Below, piece by piece: positions 13,001 through 28,000 of a stretch of 64,000 nucleotides of DNA. Each line of letters opens with the position of its first letter. Within the stretch, counting starts at the first letter, position 1. Source of the DNA: Siphonodentalium dalli (Eukaryota > Mollusca > Scaphopoda > Gadilida > Siphonodentaliidae); NCBI GenBank assembly GCA_032622095.1, contig CP136064.1, forward strand, positions 219,122,205 through 219,186,204. The letters run 5' to 3'. A program made the translations under genes and the position numbers. The notes under the pieces are model-generated. The model was given only the letters and a program-made list of their open reading frames with translations. It ran no database searches and was not told the origin of the DNA.

Positions 13001-16000
13001 GTGATTTGGTAAATCTAAATATAATTTTCATTGTTAATTCTAAATATTCCATAATATTAGGACTTGTCCTTTAGGTATAACCATGGTTTAATGCTATCTC
13101 TCATACATAAAGTTAACTTTTCTTCACAGGGTCGACTTCCATGGTGGCCACAGATCAGCATTGTATATGGTAAAGCTGCTGAGCTGAGAAACATGTTCAC
13201 CGACACTCTGAATAAGGTCACGCAGGCTATAGGGCATACAGTACCCAGTAAAGGCGGAGCGCAGGTGACACTATTTTATAATTATACCCCCTTTTTAAAA
13301 AAAAGGGGGGTATACTGTTTTGCACCTGTCCGTCCGTCCGTGCGGACGTCCGTATGTCCGTCCATCCGCACGTCCGTCCGATGTCTGTTCATGTCATAAC
13401 TTGAACAATAGTGCTCGGATCTCAATGAAATTAGGTATGGATGTTCACTACTATAAGGACATTAAATAGAGGGTTCCATCGTTTTGTTCGGATTTTCCAT
13501 TCTAGAGTTATTCATCTTTGTTTATCTAGAAATGTTGGCTTTTTGGTCCGTCTGGTGTCTGTTCATGTCGTAACATCAACAGTTGTGCTGGGATCTCAAT
13601 GAAATTTGGTATGGATGTTCACCACTGTGAGGACATTCAATAGAGGGTTCCATTGTTCTGTTTGGCTTTTCCATTCTAGAGTTATTCAAGTTCGTTTTCT
13701 GGACATGTTGGCTGTTTGGTCCATCCGATGTCTGTTCAGGTCATAACTTGGAACAGTAATGCTCGGATCTCAATGAAATTTTTTATGGATGTTCACCACT
13801 ATGAGGACATTTAAATTAATGGCATATTCAACTGTTTTGTTTTTTGTGCTATAGTTATTCATCTTCGTTTATATGAAAATGATGATTTTTGGGTTATCTG
13901 TCTGAGTATAGCAGTCATAAGTTATAGATATGCCCACACTAGGCGGTATGCCACTAGGGGGTATGTACCGGACGACAGTCCATCTCTTGTTTTGAAAAGT
14001 ATACATTGGAGAGGGAAATGTTCAGATATATTTAAAAAACAACCCATTATTATCTGAACATTTCCAAAGTGATAACTACTCGCCAATCAGTATTTAGTAC
14101 AGAAAGGGTTAATCATAAAGCTTCTATTAACGGACACTGATTCACTGACTCTTAAAGACATATTATGGACTTGTTCGGATGCGTGAAACTGATAAGTTAG
14201 TACTCAGGTCTATGCCAACTGTTGGAATGTACCATTCTACTTACATCGCCGAAAATATCAAAGAAATCCTCCATACCACTCCATAGATATCATCGTCTGA
14301 ACTACGCATAATTGTAAATATTTACATCTCGTTTCGGGACGCAACAATCAGCGATTAAATATAACACAAATGATTTCGTAATCGAGAGTCATTGCATATA
14401 ATTAATATATAAGAATGACGGTGTGTGTGCTTTAAATTTGTGTTAATATTCTAAAAAATTTATTCTTTGAGCAGATTATTCTCCATTTCTATGTGATCAC
14501 CAAACCGGAGTGTTTCATATTACTTTAAAATTGTGAATGGCATTTAACTTTTTTTCTTTAAACGAAAACAATTGCAGAATACCTCTTTAGCAAAATGAAT
14601 TCCTTTCACTCTTCATACATACTGGCATCCATGGCATTTAGGGCATTAAAACTCAGAACATTGTTTAGGAAGTGATTGGGGCTGTTTGCATATCTGTTGA
14701 TTAGTGGTCTGGAAAGAATGTTTTCCCGAAAACTATTAGATGACAGTAATATGAATAAATTATATTTATACATGTTGCCTGCCATTGTTCTGGTAACTAT
14801 AAATCATAACAAGATAGTATCTATGAGTTGTAAGGTTATTATTGATTAGAAATAGTATGTGTTTGCAAATTCCATTGCGTACTTTGATAATTGAATGGGA
14901 AAGTGTATTCAGTGATTAAAGGGTTAACATGTAGTCTCCTCATTGCAGATCTTGCCAACCATATCCAAAGTTACGATGCAGTTCAAGCTCTCAAAGACCA
15001 CTGAAGACTCCTCCGCTAACTACAGACTGGTTTTGCTGTGGTTGGTCAAGCTCATTCGAGCTGATCCCTACCTCATGTTAAATGTGAGTGCCATAAACTA
15101 TGATTCCTACCTCATGTTAAATGTGAGTGCATGAACTATGATCCATACCTCATGTTAAATGTGAGTTCTCTAAACTAATATCCCTACCTCATGTTAAATA
15201 TGAGTTATATATACTATGATCCCTACCTCATGTTTAATGTGAGTTCTATAAACTATGATCCCTACCTCATGTTAAATGTGAGTTCCAGGTATTAATAGGA
15301 CATTTCATTTTCATGAATATTTTATGTTATAAGGGTGAACAGAAGTTGAAATAAGCACAAATTGGACACCTCATATTTTCTATGCCTTTATCATCAAATT
15401 GAGGTCTTGTGGCATACATATTTAGCTGATGTCGTCGATCTTATCTTTCTGTCCATCCAAACATTGGAGCTTGTTTGTACATGATAATTTTTGTTTGTCC
15501 TTAGTATGCTTATTGACCAACACAAGGGAAAGGATCTCCATATAAGACTGGTTCTTAAAGGATTTGTTGGACGTCTGTTGCTGGAAAGAGCAAACCTTGT
15601 TCAGCAGACTCTAATAATAGACTAGAGGTTATTTGCTGCTGAAACTGATAAAGTAATCCACAATGTTGTTGGCTCAGAAAAACCTTCATTATTTTAATAG
15701 TTTAACCATTCCATGGCTGGAGCTTTCTCAAATTTTGCGAAAACCCTGTGCCGATGCATTCTCTTATATATGTGCTCCCATAGGGAGCCTCACATATATA
15801 AGAGAATACATTGGCCTAACAATATTTACCTTGACCTTGTCAGCCAGTGCACTCTCTTATATATGTGAGGCTCCCTATGGGAGACTTGCATATATAAGAG
15901 AATGCACTGGCACATGATCTTAAATGCTGCACCAACGCAGCTCCCATCATGAAAGGGTTAACACAATTAGATAATTATTGCAATAAACGTTCTATTTCAG

Positions 16001-19000
16001 AACCCCGGCAAACCTGGTCACGAGGTACAGAGTAGCACCCTGGAACTTATCAATGGGCTTGTTTCTCTGGTCTACCAGCAGTGGAACCCTGACATAGCTC
16101 TGGAAGCTATGGAGGTATGTCTGCAGTTAATGTGTACAAATATACTCAGCTTTCACATGTATGGAATGATTATTAATATTTTCATTTATTTGAAAACTTA
16201 AAGGGGTACTGTACACTAAATCCGGCCATTTATGGGACCATGTCCTTTTATCCTCAACATAATATATGCAACAAATGAATGAATTTGAGCCATGGATTAG
16301 TGCAAAATACACTCATTTACTTTATGAACTATGTAAAACAACATGGTAATAATTATAATGATAATGAATTTATGACTGGAGTCATAAATTCATTTTCATT
16401 ATAATTACGATGTTGTTTGCATCGTTCATAGAGCACACAAGTATATTGCACTAATCCATGGCTCAAATTCATTCATTTGTTATATATACTCTGTTGAATA
16501 TAAAAGTAGATGGTACCATAAATGGCCAGATTTAGTGTACAGTACCTCTTTAAGGCAAGAGCAGTTTAATAGCCTGGTTTATGAAACCCATCCTATAACG
16601 CATAGCAGGCTAGCATCACAAAATTCACCCTCTGGTGACCTCATTCTGATTAGGCCTCATCTTCTGGGAAGTATCTATAGTGTCAAATTAACATTGTTTT
16701 AGTTACATTTTCCCTTCTGGGAAGTTTTAATATCCCCTAATTTGCAGAAGATAAAATGCATAATCGAGGTGACTAATGGATGAACATCACCAACTTCAAC
16801 TGTGGAACTTCAATCTGTTCATAGGTCTCCCATAGCAGATGAGGCCTAAGCAGAATGAGGTACCCAGAGGGTGAATTTGGTGATGCTAACCCGCTATTTG
16901 GGATAGCATCACTAAATTCACCATCTGGGGACCTCTGCCTGCCCATTTTGTAAAATAGTGTACAAATAATCAGCTTTATGTGGCCTTATTTAATATACTT
17001 CATAAAGAACGGTCCAAATATGACATTGTCAAGTGGATGAGATTTCTTTAATTATTTTGAAATATACTTACAATAAGATTTGTACTTTTCCAAATTATAC
17101 ACTGAATTTAATTGATTTTACTTCAGGCACTTCTTTGTTTGCATCAACCAGATAACATTGAGTTATGGAATCCAGAGTCACCTATTAACACATTCTGGGA
17201 TGTCAGGTAAGTCTGTTTGTTAAGAAGTTAAAATCTGTAGTGTCAATACTATCACCATATCTTATTTAAACAATTATCATTTTTTTACTTTGATAACTAT
17301 TTAGCTGAAGCCTCTTTACTTTGGTTACTGAATACAACTCTTGCCTGCTCATACTTATTAAAACAATTATTGGCAATATTACTATTACTTCCCAGCCTTG
17401 AAATAATGTGTCTGTCATTTGCAGAATGAGGTCCCCAGAGGGTGAATTTAGAGTGACGCCATCCTGCACAGTGGGCTAGCATCACCAAATTCACCCACTG
17501 GGGACCTCATTCTGCTTAGGCCTCATCTTCCAGGAAATATCTGTTGTCTCAAATTAACATAGTTACTTTCCCCCCTCTGTCAGTTTCTATATCCCCTAAT
17601 TTGCAGAAGATAGAATGCATTATCATGGTGACTAATGGATGACATCACCAACCAACTGGGGAACTTCAATCATTTTTAGTTACTTTGAACCTTCTGTTCA
17701 GTTTCCATATCCCTATATATTATAATTTGCAGAAGATAAAATGAGGTGACTAATGGGTGAGCATCACCAACTTCAACTGGGGACTTTCAATCTGATCCTA
17801 GGTCTCCCATAGATGTTGAGGACTAAGCAGAATGGGTTGCCAGCAACTTCGCGCTGGACCAAAATTTACTGTTGCCAAATGAAAATATTTTTTGCCAATT
17901 TTGTTTAGAATTTGCCAAATGCTATCCCCGATAGTACAATTTTCTGCAACACTAAGTCTTATATTTCGACACTCTTGGTTTGAATGACTTTTGATATCGA
18001 CAGGAAATCAGTTAGTTAAAAATTATACTCGCATCTCTATTGTGGTTTTTAGCTCACCTGAGACGAAGTCTCCGGTGGAGCTATAGTCATCACTCCTCGT
18101 CCGTCGTCCGTCCGTGCGTCCGTCTGTCCGTCCGTCCGTCCGTCAAACTTTTTTTAAGCATCTTCTCCTCTGAAACCATCATACCGAATTGGTTCATATT
18201 TGGTGTGGATGTTCCCTAGGTGACTCTCATTTAGATTTGTTCAAATGAGGTCACCAAGTCAAATAGTTTTGATGTCAGGACCATAACTATTTTTCCACAT
18301 AGTAATTCTTAAAACGACTTCTTTTCTGAAGTTGTCGGGCCGAATGGGTTCATATTTGGTATGAGGGTACCTTGGGTGACTGTGGTTCAGATTTGTTCAA
18401 ATGAGGTCACTGTGTCGAATGTTGGCGGAGCCAGTGACATAACTAAAAAAAAAAAAAAAACCCCAAAAAAAATATTCAGATTTAACTCCTTGCTCAATTT
18501 AACACACAAAATGTTTTTAATAATTTTTTTTTTATAACATGTTATAAAATTTGAAAAACTCACATAATTATAACATCCTCTGAGTTATGAAACTTCAGTC
18601 TTCAATGAAATCACAGAAACTTTCCATTACCCACCCCCCACCCTCACAGGATCCCACCCTGCCAACAGCCCCTTCACCCATATCATATCACAACTTACCT
18701 CTCTCCAGAAGCAGTTATTATATCTGCCAATATTATATCTACAAGAGGACTCAGCTTCATAGAGACACACAGTCAGGTCATTATTAAATTGAGATCAGAA
18801 TGACAGATTAGAGATTAGAATGTTATTGGACAGGTTTGTGTAAACACTGCACTAGCAATGGTGCTTGTTGTTATTATCAAATTAAAACAAAATTATTTTC
18901 TCAAGCCTGAATTTAGTGTGTCTGACATTTGCAGAATGAGGTCCCCAGGGGGTGATTTAGTGTTGCTACCCTGTACAGCAGGCTAGAATCACCAACTTCA

Positions 19001-22000
19001 ACAGTAGAACTTCAATCTGTTTCTAGGTTTCCCATGGCAGTTGAGGCCTAATCAGACTGAGTGTGAATTCAGTGATGCTAGCCTGCCTTGCGGAATAGTG
19101 TCATTCAATTCACCTTTTGGGGACCTCATTCTGCAAATGTCAGACACTAAATTCAGGCTTGGCTGTTTCATATTATTTTCTTAACCACCACTTATCCAGG
19201 TGTTCAGGTGAAGAAAAATTGGGGGGTATATTGGATTGAATTTGTCTTCTGTCTGTCAGGCAGTCCTTCTATCCATCTATCTGTTGGGATGTCTATCCAT
19301 CTGTCTTTCAACAATTGTTTTCTTCTCCATATTAAAGACCAAATGTGTTTATATATTTTGGTGTGCATGTTCCCTAGGTGACTCACAATCAGATTTGTTC
19401 AAATAAGTTCATCAGATCAAATACATGTAGGTGCAAAGCCAGGACCATAACTGTTTCCCGCCATAGTAATTTTTAAAACAATTTCTTCTCAAGAACCATT
19501 GGGCCTATATAGCTTATATTTGGTATGGAGGGGCCTTGGGTGACCGGGGTTCAGATTTGTTCAAATGGGGTCATTTTTAGGAAAAGAGGCCCCCAGAGGG
19601 TGAGGTGAATTCAGTGATGCTAGCCCACCTTGCGGAATAGTGTCATTAAATTCGCCGTTTGGGGACCTCATTCTGCAAAGGTCAGACACACTTAATACAG
19701 GCTTGCTGTTCCAAAATTATTTTCTTAACCACCACTTATCCAGGTGAAATCATACCCTTATTTTTCAAAGAAAAATGGGGGGGTATATTGAATATTGGGG
19801 GGTATATATTGATATTACTAGATAAATGGATCTCATAGATGGGGATTCACATTTGTTCTAATAGGGGCAGAGATAAGAGATTTAACTCTCCTCTATGCTG
19901 TTTGGTACTGGTATAATAATATTGATTTCCAGGCAGCCTGGGTGGGGGCAACATTTGAGGCAATGGGTAGTGAGTGTAGAGGGGGTGGAGTTTTGGCCCC
20001 CTACTTTAATCAAAATTTAAACAGTTGAAAATTTCATGCCTGATACAACATTAGTTGTAGATTAGATGTTCACACCAAAAAATTTCATGCCTGATACAAC
20101 ATTAGTTGTAGATTTTCCAATATTATTTTCTTAACCACCACATGACCTTATTTTTCAAAGAAAATTTGGGGGGGGGGGGGTATATAGGATATTGGGGGGT
20201 ATATTGATATTACTAGATGAATTGATCTCATAGTTGGGGATTTACATTTGGCAATGGGGAGGGAGTGTAGAGGGGGTGGAGTTTTGACCCCCTACCTTGA
20301 TAAAAATAAAAACAGTTGAAAATTTCATGCCTGATACAACATTAGTTGTAGATTAGATGTTCACACTAAAAATCGGTTGGAACTGTTTTCATAGTTTGGT
20401 TTAATTCTCCAACATGTATGTTTTTAAATCACCAGTCCATATATGTTCCTACTTCAGGTTAAACTGTTGGACAGAATTGGCCACAAATTTTAACTTTATG
20501 GGGTTGTCAGGTTGGTAATTTTCAAATGAGGTCACCTGGTCAAATAGGGGCCAAGCGAAGGACAGTTTTCCTCTTAATATGCCTCCTTCACAAGGACCAT
20601 CAGGTCTATTTTACTGATATTTAGTATGAAGGGTTCTTTGGTGTATGGGATTCAAATTTATTCAGATGGGGTCACCAGGTTAAATAGGGTGGGACCAGGG
20701 ACATAACTATGTTTCTATAGTAATACTTAAAATGTCTTCTCAAGATAGGTTGGACTATTTAGCTTACATATAGTATGGAGGATCCTTTAGTGTCTGAGAT
20801 TCAGATTTGTTAACATGAGGTCAACCTGTTAAGAAATGACGGGGCTATGGGGACTTAACACTTTTGTGTCTAATAAAATCATTAAAATACAAAATTCATT
20901 AAAACATCTACCTTGGAACTACCTGACTGATTAATCTGACATACATGTATGGTGTTTTGGGTCCATGGATAATTGGGCTTCAAACATGTCTAAATGGTTT
21001 TATAAAAAGGCGCTTGTGAGATTTGAAATTTCCAACAATTGAGAAAGTTTGAGATGTCGGTTGTGAAATTCCAACCTAAGACTTGGGAGTCTGGAGCCCG
21101 GTCGGGAGGGGACTTGTTGAGCTGGAGGAGGGGGTGGGGTGATCAGTAGTGTACAGTTGGTAAATTCAAGGTAGATATTCACCGATCTACATACATGAAG
21201 CCTCTCTAGCCACATATCCTGTTTAGATCTACTTCTTTTAAAATGATTATGAAAAGTTCTGACTGTTGTGGTCTCCAGAGTCCCAGTCTTATCAGTCTTT
21301 GTAGTCTGGTGAGCGACCCCACAGTCTTTGACTGTCTTGTTCATACAATAATAAACCAATTACAGAACAGGTTGCTTCGTCAGAAGGGCACACCATAAGA
21401 GGATTAGCTATGTAAACACCACCACACTAAAGACGAGTAACCCATCCACCCATCCATACTAAATGCTATCAGATTAACTGCATCTTAATAGTGGTGTTAA
21501 CTTTTCCTAAACCACAAAAACACCACTAATATAATACCCTGGTTGCCAGAGGGTGAGTTTGGTGATGCTAGCCCACTGTGGGATAGCGTCACTACATTCA
21601 CCCCCTGGGGACCTTAATCGGCAAATATCAGAGACACTATTTCAAAGCTTTATTACTACATCAATTCTTGATCAGTATGATTATGGTAATGCTACAAAGG
21701 CGAACAGATGCTATACCTTGAGTTATTATTGATAACTAAAGGTCGCTATAAATCAGGTGGAATAGTGTGGAGATTATATCATTAGATTATTTTCTTTTTC
21801 AGTTCTTCAGTGCTGTTTTCCATATCTCAGAAACTCATACAGCACCAAATCATCAATTACACTGAGATTCTTAAATGGCTCCAAGAAATCCTCGTCTGTC
21901 GGAATATGTTCCTGCGACGACACAGTGGCAATGCTAATGTCGGTACGAACACCAATGTCTGTAAGCAGGCACATATCAAGCTAGAGGTAATTATTGATCA

Positions 22001-25000
22001 GTAATATGGGTGGTTCATTGATGCGATCATTTTCTTGACTTTCATGACTTATCACCCAATTACGTGTATTTCAGAATCTTAATAAAGTTAAGCTCCATTA
22101 TTTTGTTAGAATACAGGGAGTTTTATTACCATTCTATGGAGAATAATTCATGGTGATAACCTATTTATCATGGAATTCTTTCAATAAAATATTGAGTGAA
22201 AGGTGATTTGGTGTGGAAAGTATGTTGTTCTTATAGTGATCATACATCACGCAGCTAACACTTTGATAATTTTCAATTGCGAGTCATCAGTAATTTAACC
22301 CTTTCTTTACAAAAGGGGATTCTCCAATTCAGTTATAAAGTTATATATTCAATCGGTTTGAATGGTCTATTTTTTATCTGGAGGGTTTTTCAGGAAAAAT
22401 AAGCAGACGACAGATAATACAAATTCAGAAGGAGTCATATCTATGGGAGGGGAATGTTCAGATAATAAATTCAACAAACTACTTATAAATGGTCGTTTGT
22501 TGAACTTAATATCTGAACATTTTCTATGGGAACTACTCATCAATGAGTATTTAGTACAGAAAGGTTTAACTCTTTTGATGCCACCCGACACTACAATAGG
22601 ACGTCCCTGTGTCACGGTATTCGAATAAGCTGGGAATTGCTCGCAAATATGCATGTTTGATGGTGACCGGGTAATTAATTCGCAATAATGCGCTAGTGCT
22701 GGGACGGTTGTCCGGATATCCGGTTACGATTCGGTTACGCGTGTCAACCGGTTGGAGGAGGCCACAACCGGATAACCGTACTGTTGATAACGATCGTACA
22801 ATCATCATAGTACTCCATGTAAATGTTGCCGAAAACATTTACGGAAATTTAAGTAACGGCAGTAAGTGATAAGAAGCGATTCGGGCAGTTGATTGTGTAT
22901 TCATATACCCCACAACACATGCCCGCTTGATCACCGGCGGCTTTTCTTGACATGAAACCAAGAACTACACTCTGTGTCAGTCTGCGAATCACTTGCTACA
23001 CATTCGATGCCAATTTCCTTTGGCGGCCTTACATGAAAGGTTGCGAGTCTGTGATGTTCCGGCTGCACGCGCACCACGGCATAAATCAACGCAATCAAGT
23101 CTAGACTTTTACTACATCATCATTAGTCTGTCTGTTTTGTTGAAACTGTCCCCCCTTTGTCATTATTAAACTTTATTTCCTAAACACTGGCTGGGGCTTG
23201 TGTAATGAATCACGACGATTTAATTTTGTTTGAATTTGTTTATTAAATAATTGAAGTAACATCGTGATTAATACATACCTACCTATACCCAAACACTAGT
23301 AATCATTACTAAACAACAGTATACCTACCTTCAGTACCTTGTAGTACACGTTTGGGCTAATCGTGCCCGGGATTTACACAAGGAAGGAACTATATTTCGT
23401 CGCGGAAGGTTTTGCAAGCAAGCGTTGTTTATGCGGAACTCCCGTAAACATCGATATACTAGCGACCACAAACGATTGCTCTATCACAAACCATCAGGAA
23501 GTGGGAATTATTGTGCACTACTAATATATATTATATTTTAGTTTGTTTGGGCTCAAAACTGAATTAATTTATAAACATTTACCACTATTTGATCGCCGTA
23601 ACGGGACCACATTGTATGACCAAGACATCGTTTGTGATCGCATGTATATCGACGTTTCCGCGACGCGTAATCAACACTTGTTTTGCCGATATAGTGACCA
23701 GTGTATTCAATCTCGTACTTAGGGTAATGATGGTCACAGTTATCCGGTTGTGCTTAGGTTAATGCCAGCGGTTAACTGGTTAGGAAAAAAACCCGACCGT
23801 CCCAGCACTATAATGCGTGTCGACATCAAAAGAGTTAATATGTCTGATATTGTGAAGAGAATAGAAATAATTCATGCATCTTGTTAGAAATGAAGGGATT
23901 CACTCCACAGCTCACATGTGGTCATTGTTTCCATCCACTTGTTTACCTTGTGTTGATCACACTTTTTTGGTGAAGTTCTGTAGTTTGGCTATGTCGGTTT
24001 GTGGGCGGGCCGGCAGGCGTCTGCAGATGGTGATAGTGCGATAACTTGAACAAATATCAACAATGTCTTGATCGAGTTCGAAAAAAACTAAAAATCGGTA
24101 AAGTCCGCATATTTTGGACAGAGTTATGGCCCTTAATAGGTTCATTTTCATCAATTTTGATCATGATATCACAATAACTGTGGCAAGGTCGCTTCTCGGG
24201 CGGAATATTTGGTATGTCTGTCATCCTCATAAGTGTTGTCTATGATAGTCAGTTACCATTAATGCATTTTCAATCCAAGCTCGTTTGGTATAGCTACTGC
24301 AACTCGATGCCCCCTCATCTCTGATGGGATTATTTTCTTCTTTGTAGGTTGTATTTTTCATGTACCTGTGGTGTATAGACATGGAGGGAGTACTGACGGC
24401 TATGTCCAGCTTTAACCTTTTATGTGAGGAGTCTGACATTCGATGTGGCTCTGACGAGATGACGGTTACTCAGCTACTACCTAATTATACTGTATATGCA
24501 GAGCTAGCGTCTGCCAGTAAAGTGCTTACTACAGGTAAATATTTCCTTTCTTGAGTTTAAATATTGTCAATTTTAAATATGACATGGGCAGTTATTAGTA
24601 TTTTCTGTCTGTTCTCCAAACAGAATGTCACTTAAATCTGAGACATATCAGGACATATGATATAAAATCTGCACATTATTTTTAAAATAGTTATATATCA
24701 GTTGGATCAATATATCAGTTGGATCAATTACATCAGCAAAGAATTTTAATATTAATAATGACATTTTATATAGCGCTTAACCAGTTACTTGCTCTAAGAT
24801 GCTTTTAAATATTAACCTATTTTCCCCGTGATTTGTACAAGCCAGGCCATCCTAAAGAGATTTTGTGTTTCCCCTCGCCCAACCCATATTTTTTTTGGCT
24901 GGGTAAGTAATTAGAATAATTTGTTTTATAAACCAGCATTCTTACAACAATAGGGTGTTAATTCGCAAAGATCATGTCATAATTTTTATATTTATACAAT

Positions 25001-28000
25001 CAATGTATTAGGCCAAAAAAAAGAGTTTTGGTTCTCAAGCCCCGCCGCATTGAATAAAAAGGGCCGCATTAGGCTTTTTATTGCAATGCATGATGTTATG
25101 ACAAAAAAACTTACGGTAAAAAAAAAATTATTCTCTCGCAATTTTTTGTGAGAATCGATGAGGGAGCGAGGGTTTTATTTTTATTTTTTATTTTTGTTAT
25201 GGGGATAATGCCCATAGTTAGCATGGGTTATTATACCTTCCCAGGTTAAGAAAATCTAAGGAGAACATTGTTTTGATATAAAATAATGTATTCCACTATA
25301 AAGAATGACCAATTATCACATTATACTACCCGTACATCATATATATATTGTTGGTATATTTGATATATGTATGTACCTTTTTATAGTATGTCTATTTATA
25401 TCAGACCTGTTTACTTTCATAATTGGAAATAGGGAGATTTGTCCTCTGAAATAGGGAGATTTAGTGAAAACTAGGGAGATTTTTTTCAATGTCAGTAACA
25501 TGGAAAACACTTCATATTTTGTATTTAAATGTCATAGACTGTTTGTTGCATTTAATTTTAGTTTGCATCTGCCACACCTCAGTTACCTGTTTCTTGATTT
25601 TCTGCATTCAAAGGCACACCCTTTCGGTAGTATTCACAGTTTAGTACATCTATGATCTATGCACAATTAACGTCCTTGACACCGACTACCGAGTGTCTCT
25701 AATTTCTAAAATCCTGAATCATTGGGAATAAAATTATGATTTTTCAGTTACCGGTATGGATCACGCTTTATTTCCAACAAGCCAAAATACAACGATTAAA
25801 AATATATTTGCACACTATAAAATGGTGATCTCTGATAATTTTGTCGGCAAATATATTCAGTAACATCGGTGAATTTAAACACTATTAAAGAGAATACGCA
25901 TCCATGGACAGAATTGTTTGAGGTCAATTCGATTCGCGTTCTCTGTTACTGCGTATATAAAACACGGAATACAACAAAGACGGAAACGGAACTAAAACAA
26001 ACAAAGTTTAAATCGGGATTATAAATTTTATATCTATCTATATACATTAATATTTATCCATCTATACTATAGTAACTATACATGCTAGCCATAAAAACTT
26101 CAAATACTATTAAATTAAACCAGCATACACATTGCCAATACGCACCATATTTCTTTCCGGTTTGCGTTCCCGAAATTGGAAATCACATAATTGTTTACAG
26201 CACGGAAACACATTTGACTTAATAAACTTGGGGTTTGGGCAGCTTGTGGTGACAATATACCTCGTAGTTATCATTGCCTAGTGTCTGTTGTTGAATACCA
26301 ACACATACACTATTGTATGTCTATCATATTCGATGTTTGAAACATAACTAATTTCTCTTTTCTAGTTTCCTATTTTCGTGTTATCATTTGACAGGTTCGG
26401 TCAATTTGAAAATCGTAATAAAATGCTTCAACGCGGGCCTTTTTTCCAGACGCGGCTATGCCCGAGAATCAAAACCCTTTTTTTTTTTGCCTTATTTAAC
26501 TGAATTTCATTTTTGGAATGGTTTTTCGCTTATTAATCAGGCAACCAAGACCTAGCAGGGAAATATCCAGGGCTGTTTAGATAACTGTTAAAGGTTTGGG
26601 CGCCTAAACTGTAGTAGCCCAAATGTCCCCAAATTCTTAGGAGACAGTATTTTATCAACATGAATTTTCAACTTTTTCAAGGCATAATTAAAAAATTTAA
26701 CAATATATTGTGTAAATAGTAAATCTGCAGTTGTAATTGGGCCTTTTGTTGCATGTCAAATGTTTTATCAGAACAATTGTGTCATCTTGTTCCCGATAAA
26801 TACTCTGGATTTGTCCCTGCCTCGTCCTTATAGCATTTACATTATACTTCCAAACAGGTTGCCCAGAAATTACTGTTTAATAAATAAAAATGTTATTATA
26901 ACCAAACTTGCTGCTGGTAAAGAAAATATATTTGAAAAACAAGTTGAAAAAATATTTTGAGTCTGCAGCAAAAAAAAAATGTAGTCGGGGAGCCAATAAG
27001 GTCCACCTGCACCCCCCCCCCCCTTCCCCCCCCCCCCCCCCCGCTGAAAAATGCTGTCATATGCACGAAAATAGGAAATTTAATTAATATTTCACCATAT
27101 CTTCCATTTTTCTTCACATTAATCATCAGTAAATGGCAATATTTTTAAGACAGTCATCAAGCGTGATATTATAGCGTCATTTTAAGACATTTTCCATTGA
27201 CGAGGGTTCCGTAATAGATACAGAAAGAGGATTTGAAAAAGAGGGGTGAAATTTTCGATTTTTTTCGCAAGACTATTTTGATAGTCATTTTATCGACAAA
27301 CCACACAGGCTGTTAATAGAATGTCAACAACTATGTGCTTTATTTTATTGGACGGATGTTTTACTTCAATTTGAATGAAATTGGTGTATAAAATTTCCAA
27401 AATGGCCGCCGAAAATATGAAAAATGGTAAATATTGCCCCAGGGTGTCCTGCAATGGCTTACAAGTTGTGGTTGATATATAAAATTGGCTAATCTGTATT
27501 ATATACATTGAATACTAACATGTCTGATGCACCATCGATCATTGTTTCTATTGTCACCACTGACATCACCAGAAATATTGGATTTTTCTCTCACAAACTT
27601 GACATAAATATCGGCAAAAATTTACTTTTCAGGGTTTGGACAATTTTTTAAGTAAAATGCAACTATCATTGGTATCAAAGGTATTTATTGTTTTGGTCTA
27701 TCTTAAATGTGTCACACTACGGTGTTTATAGACCAAATTGCTCAAGATGGCTTCCAAAATGGCAACCAAATTTGTAAAAAGTTAACTTTTTACATATATC
27801 CCGAACATTATTATCTGCGTTATCCGACAAGGTAGCAAACTGTGACTTACTTGGTTAGTATACGTGTTAGTTAATTAACTGACAACTACGTTCTATTCTG
27901 TTTGTCCCAGTTCCGTATGGGGCATGTCAAATTCATTTTAAAGTTGCAGTATGGAATTTTGCGGAGAACCTCTTTTGTGATTCTGGCCATATTATTGAAA

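Noticed and set aside
21000-21359. 119-codon antisense frame
   Set aside because: No domain, proline-rich low complexity, no upstream promoter or splice context.
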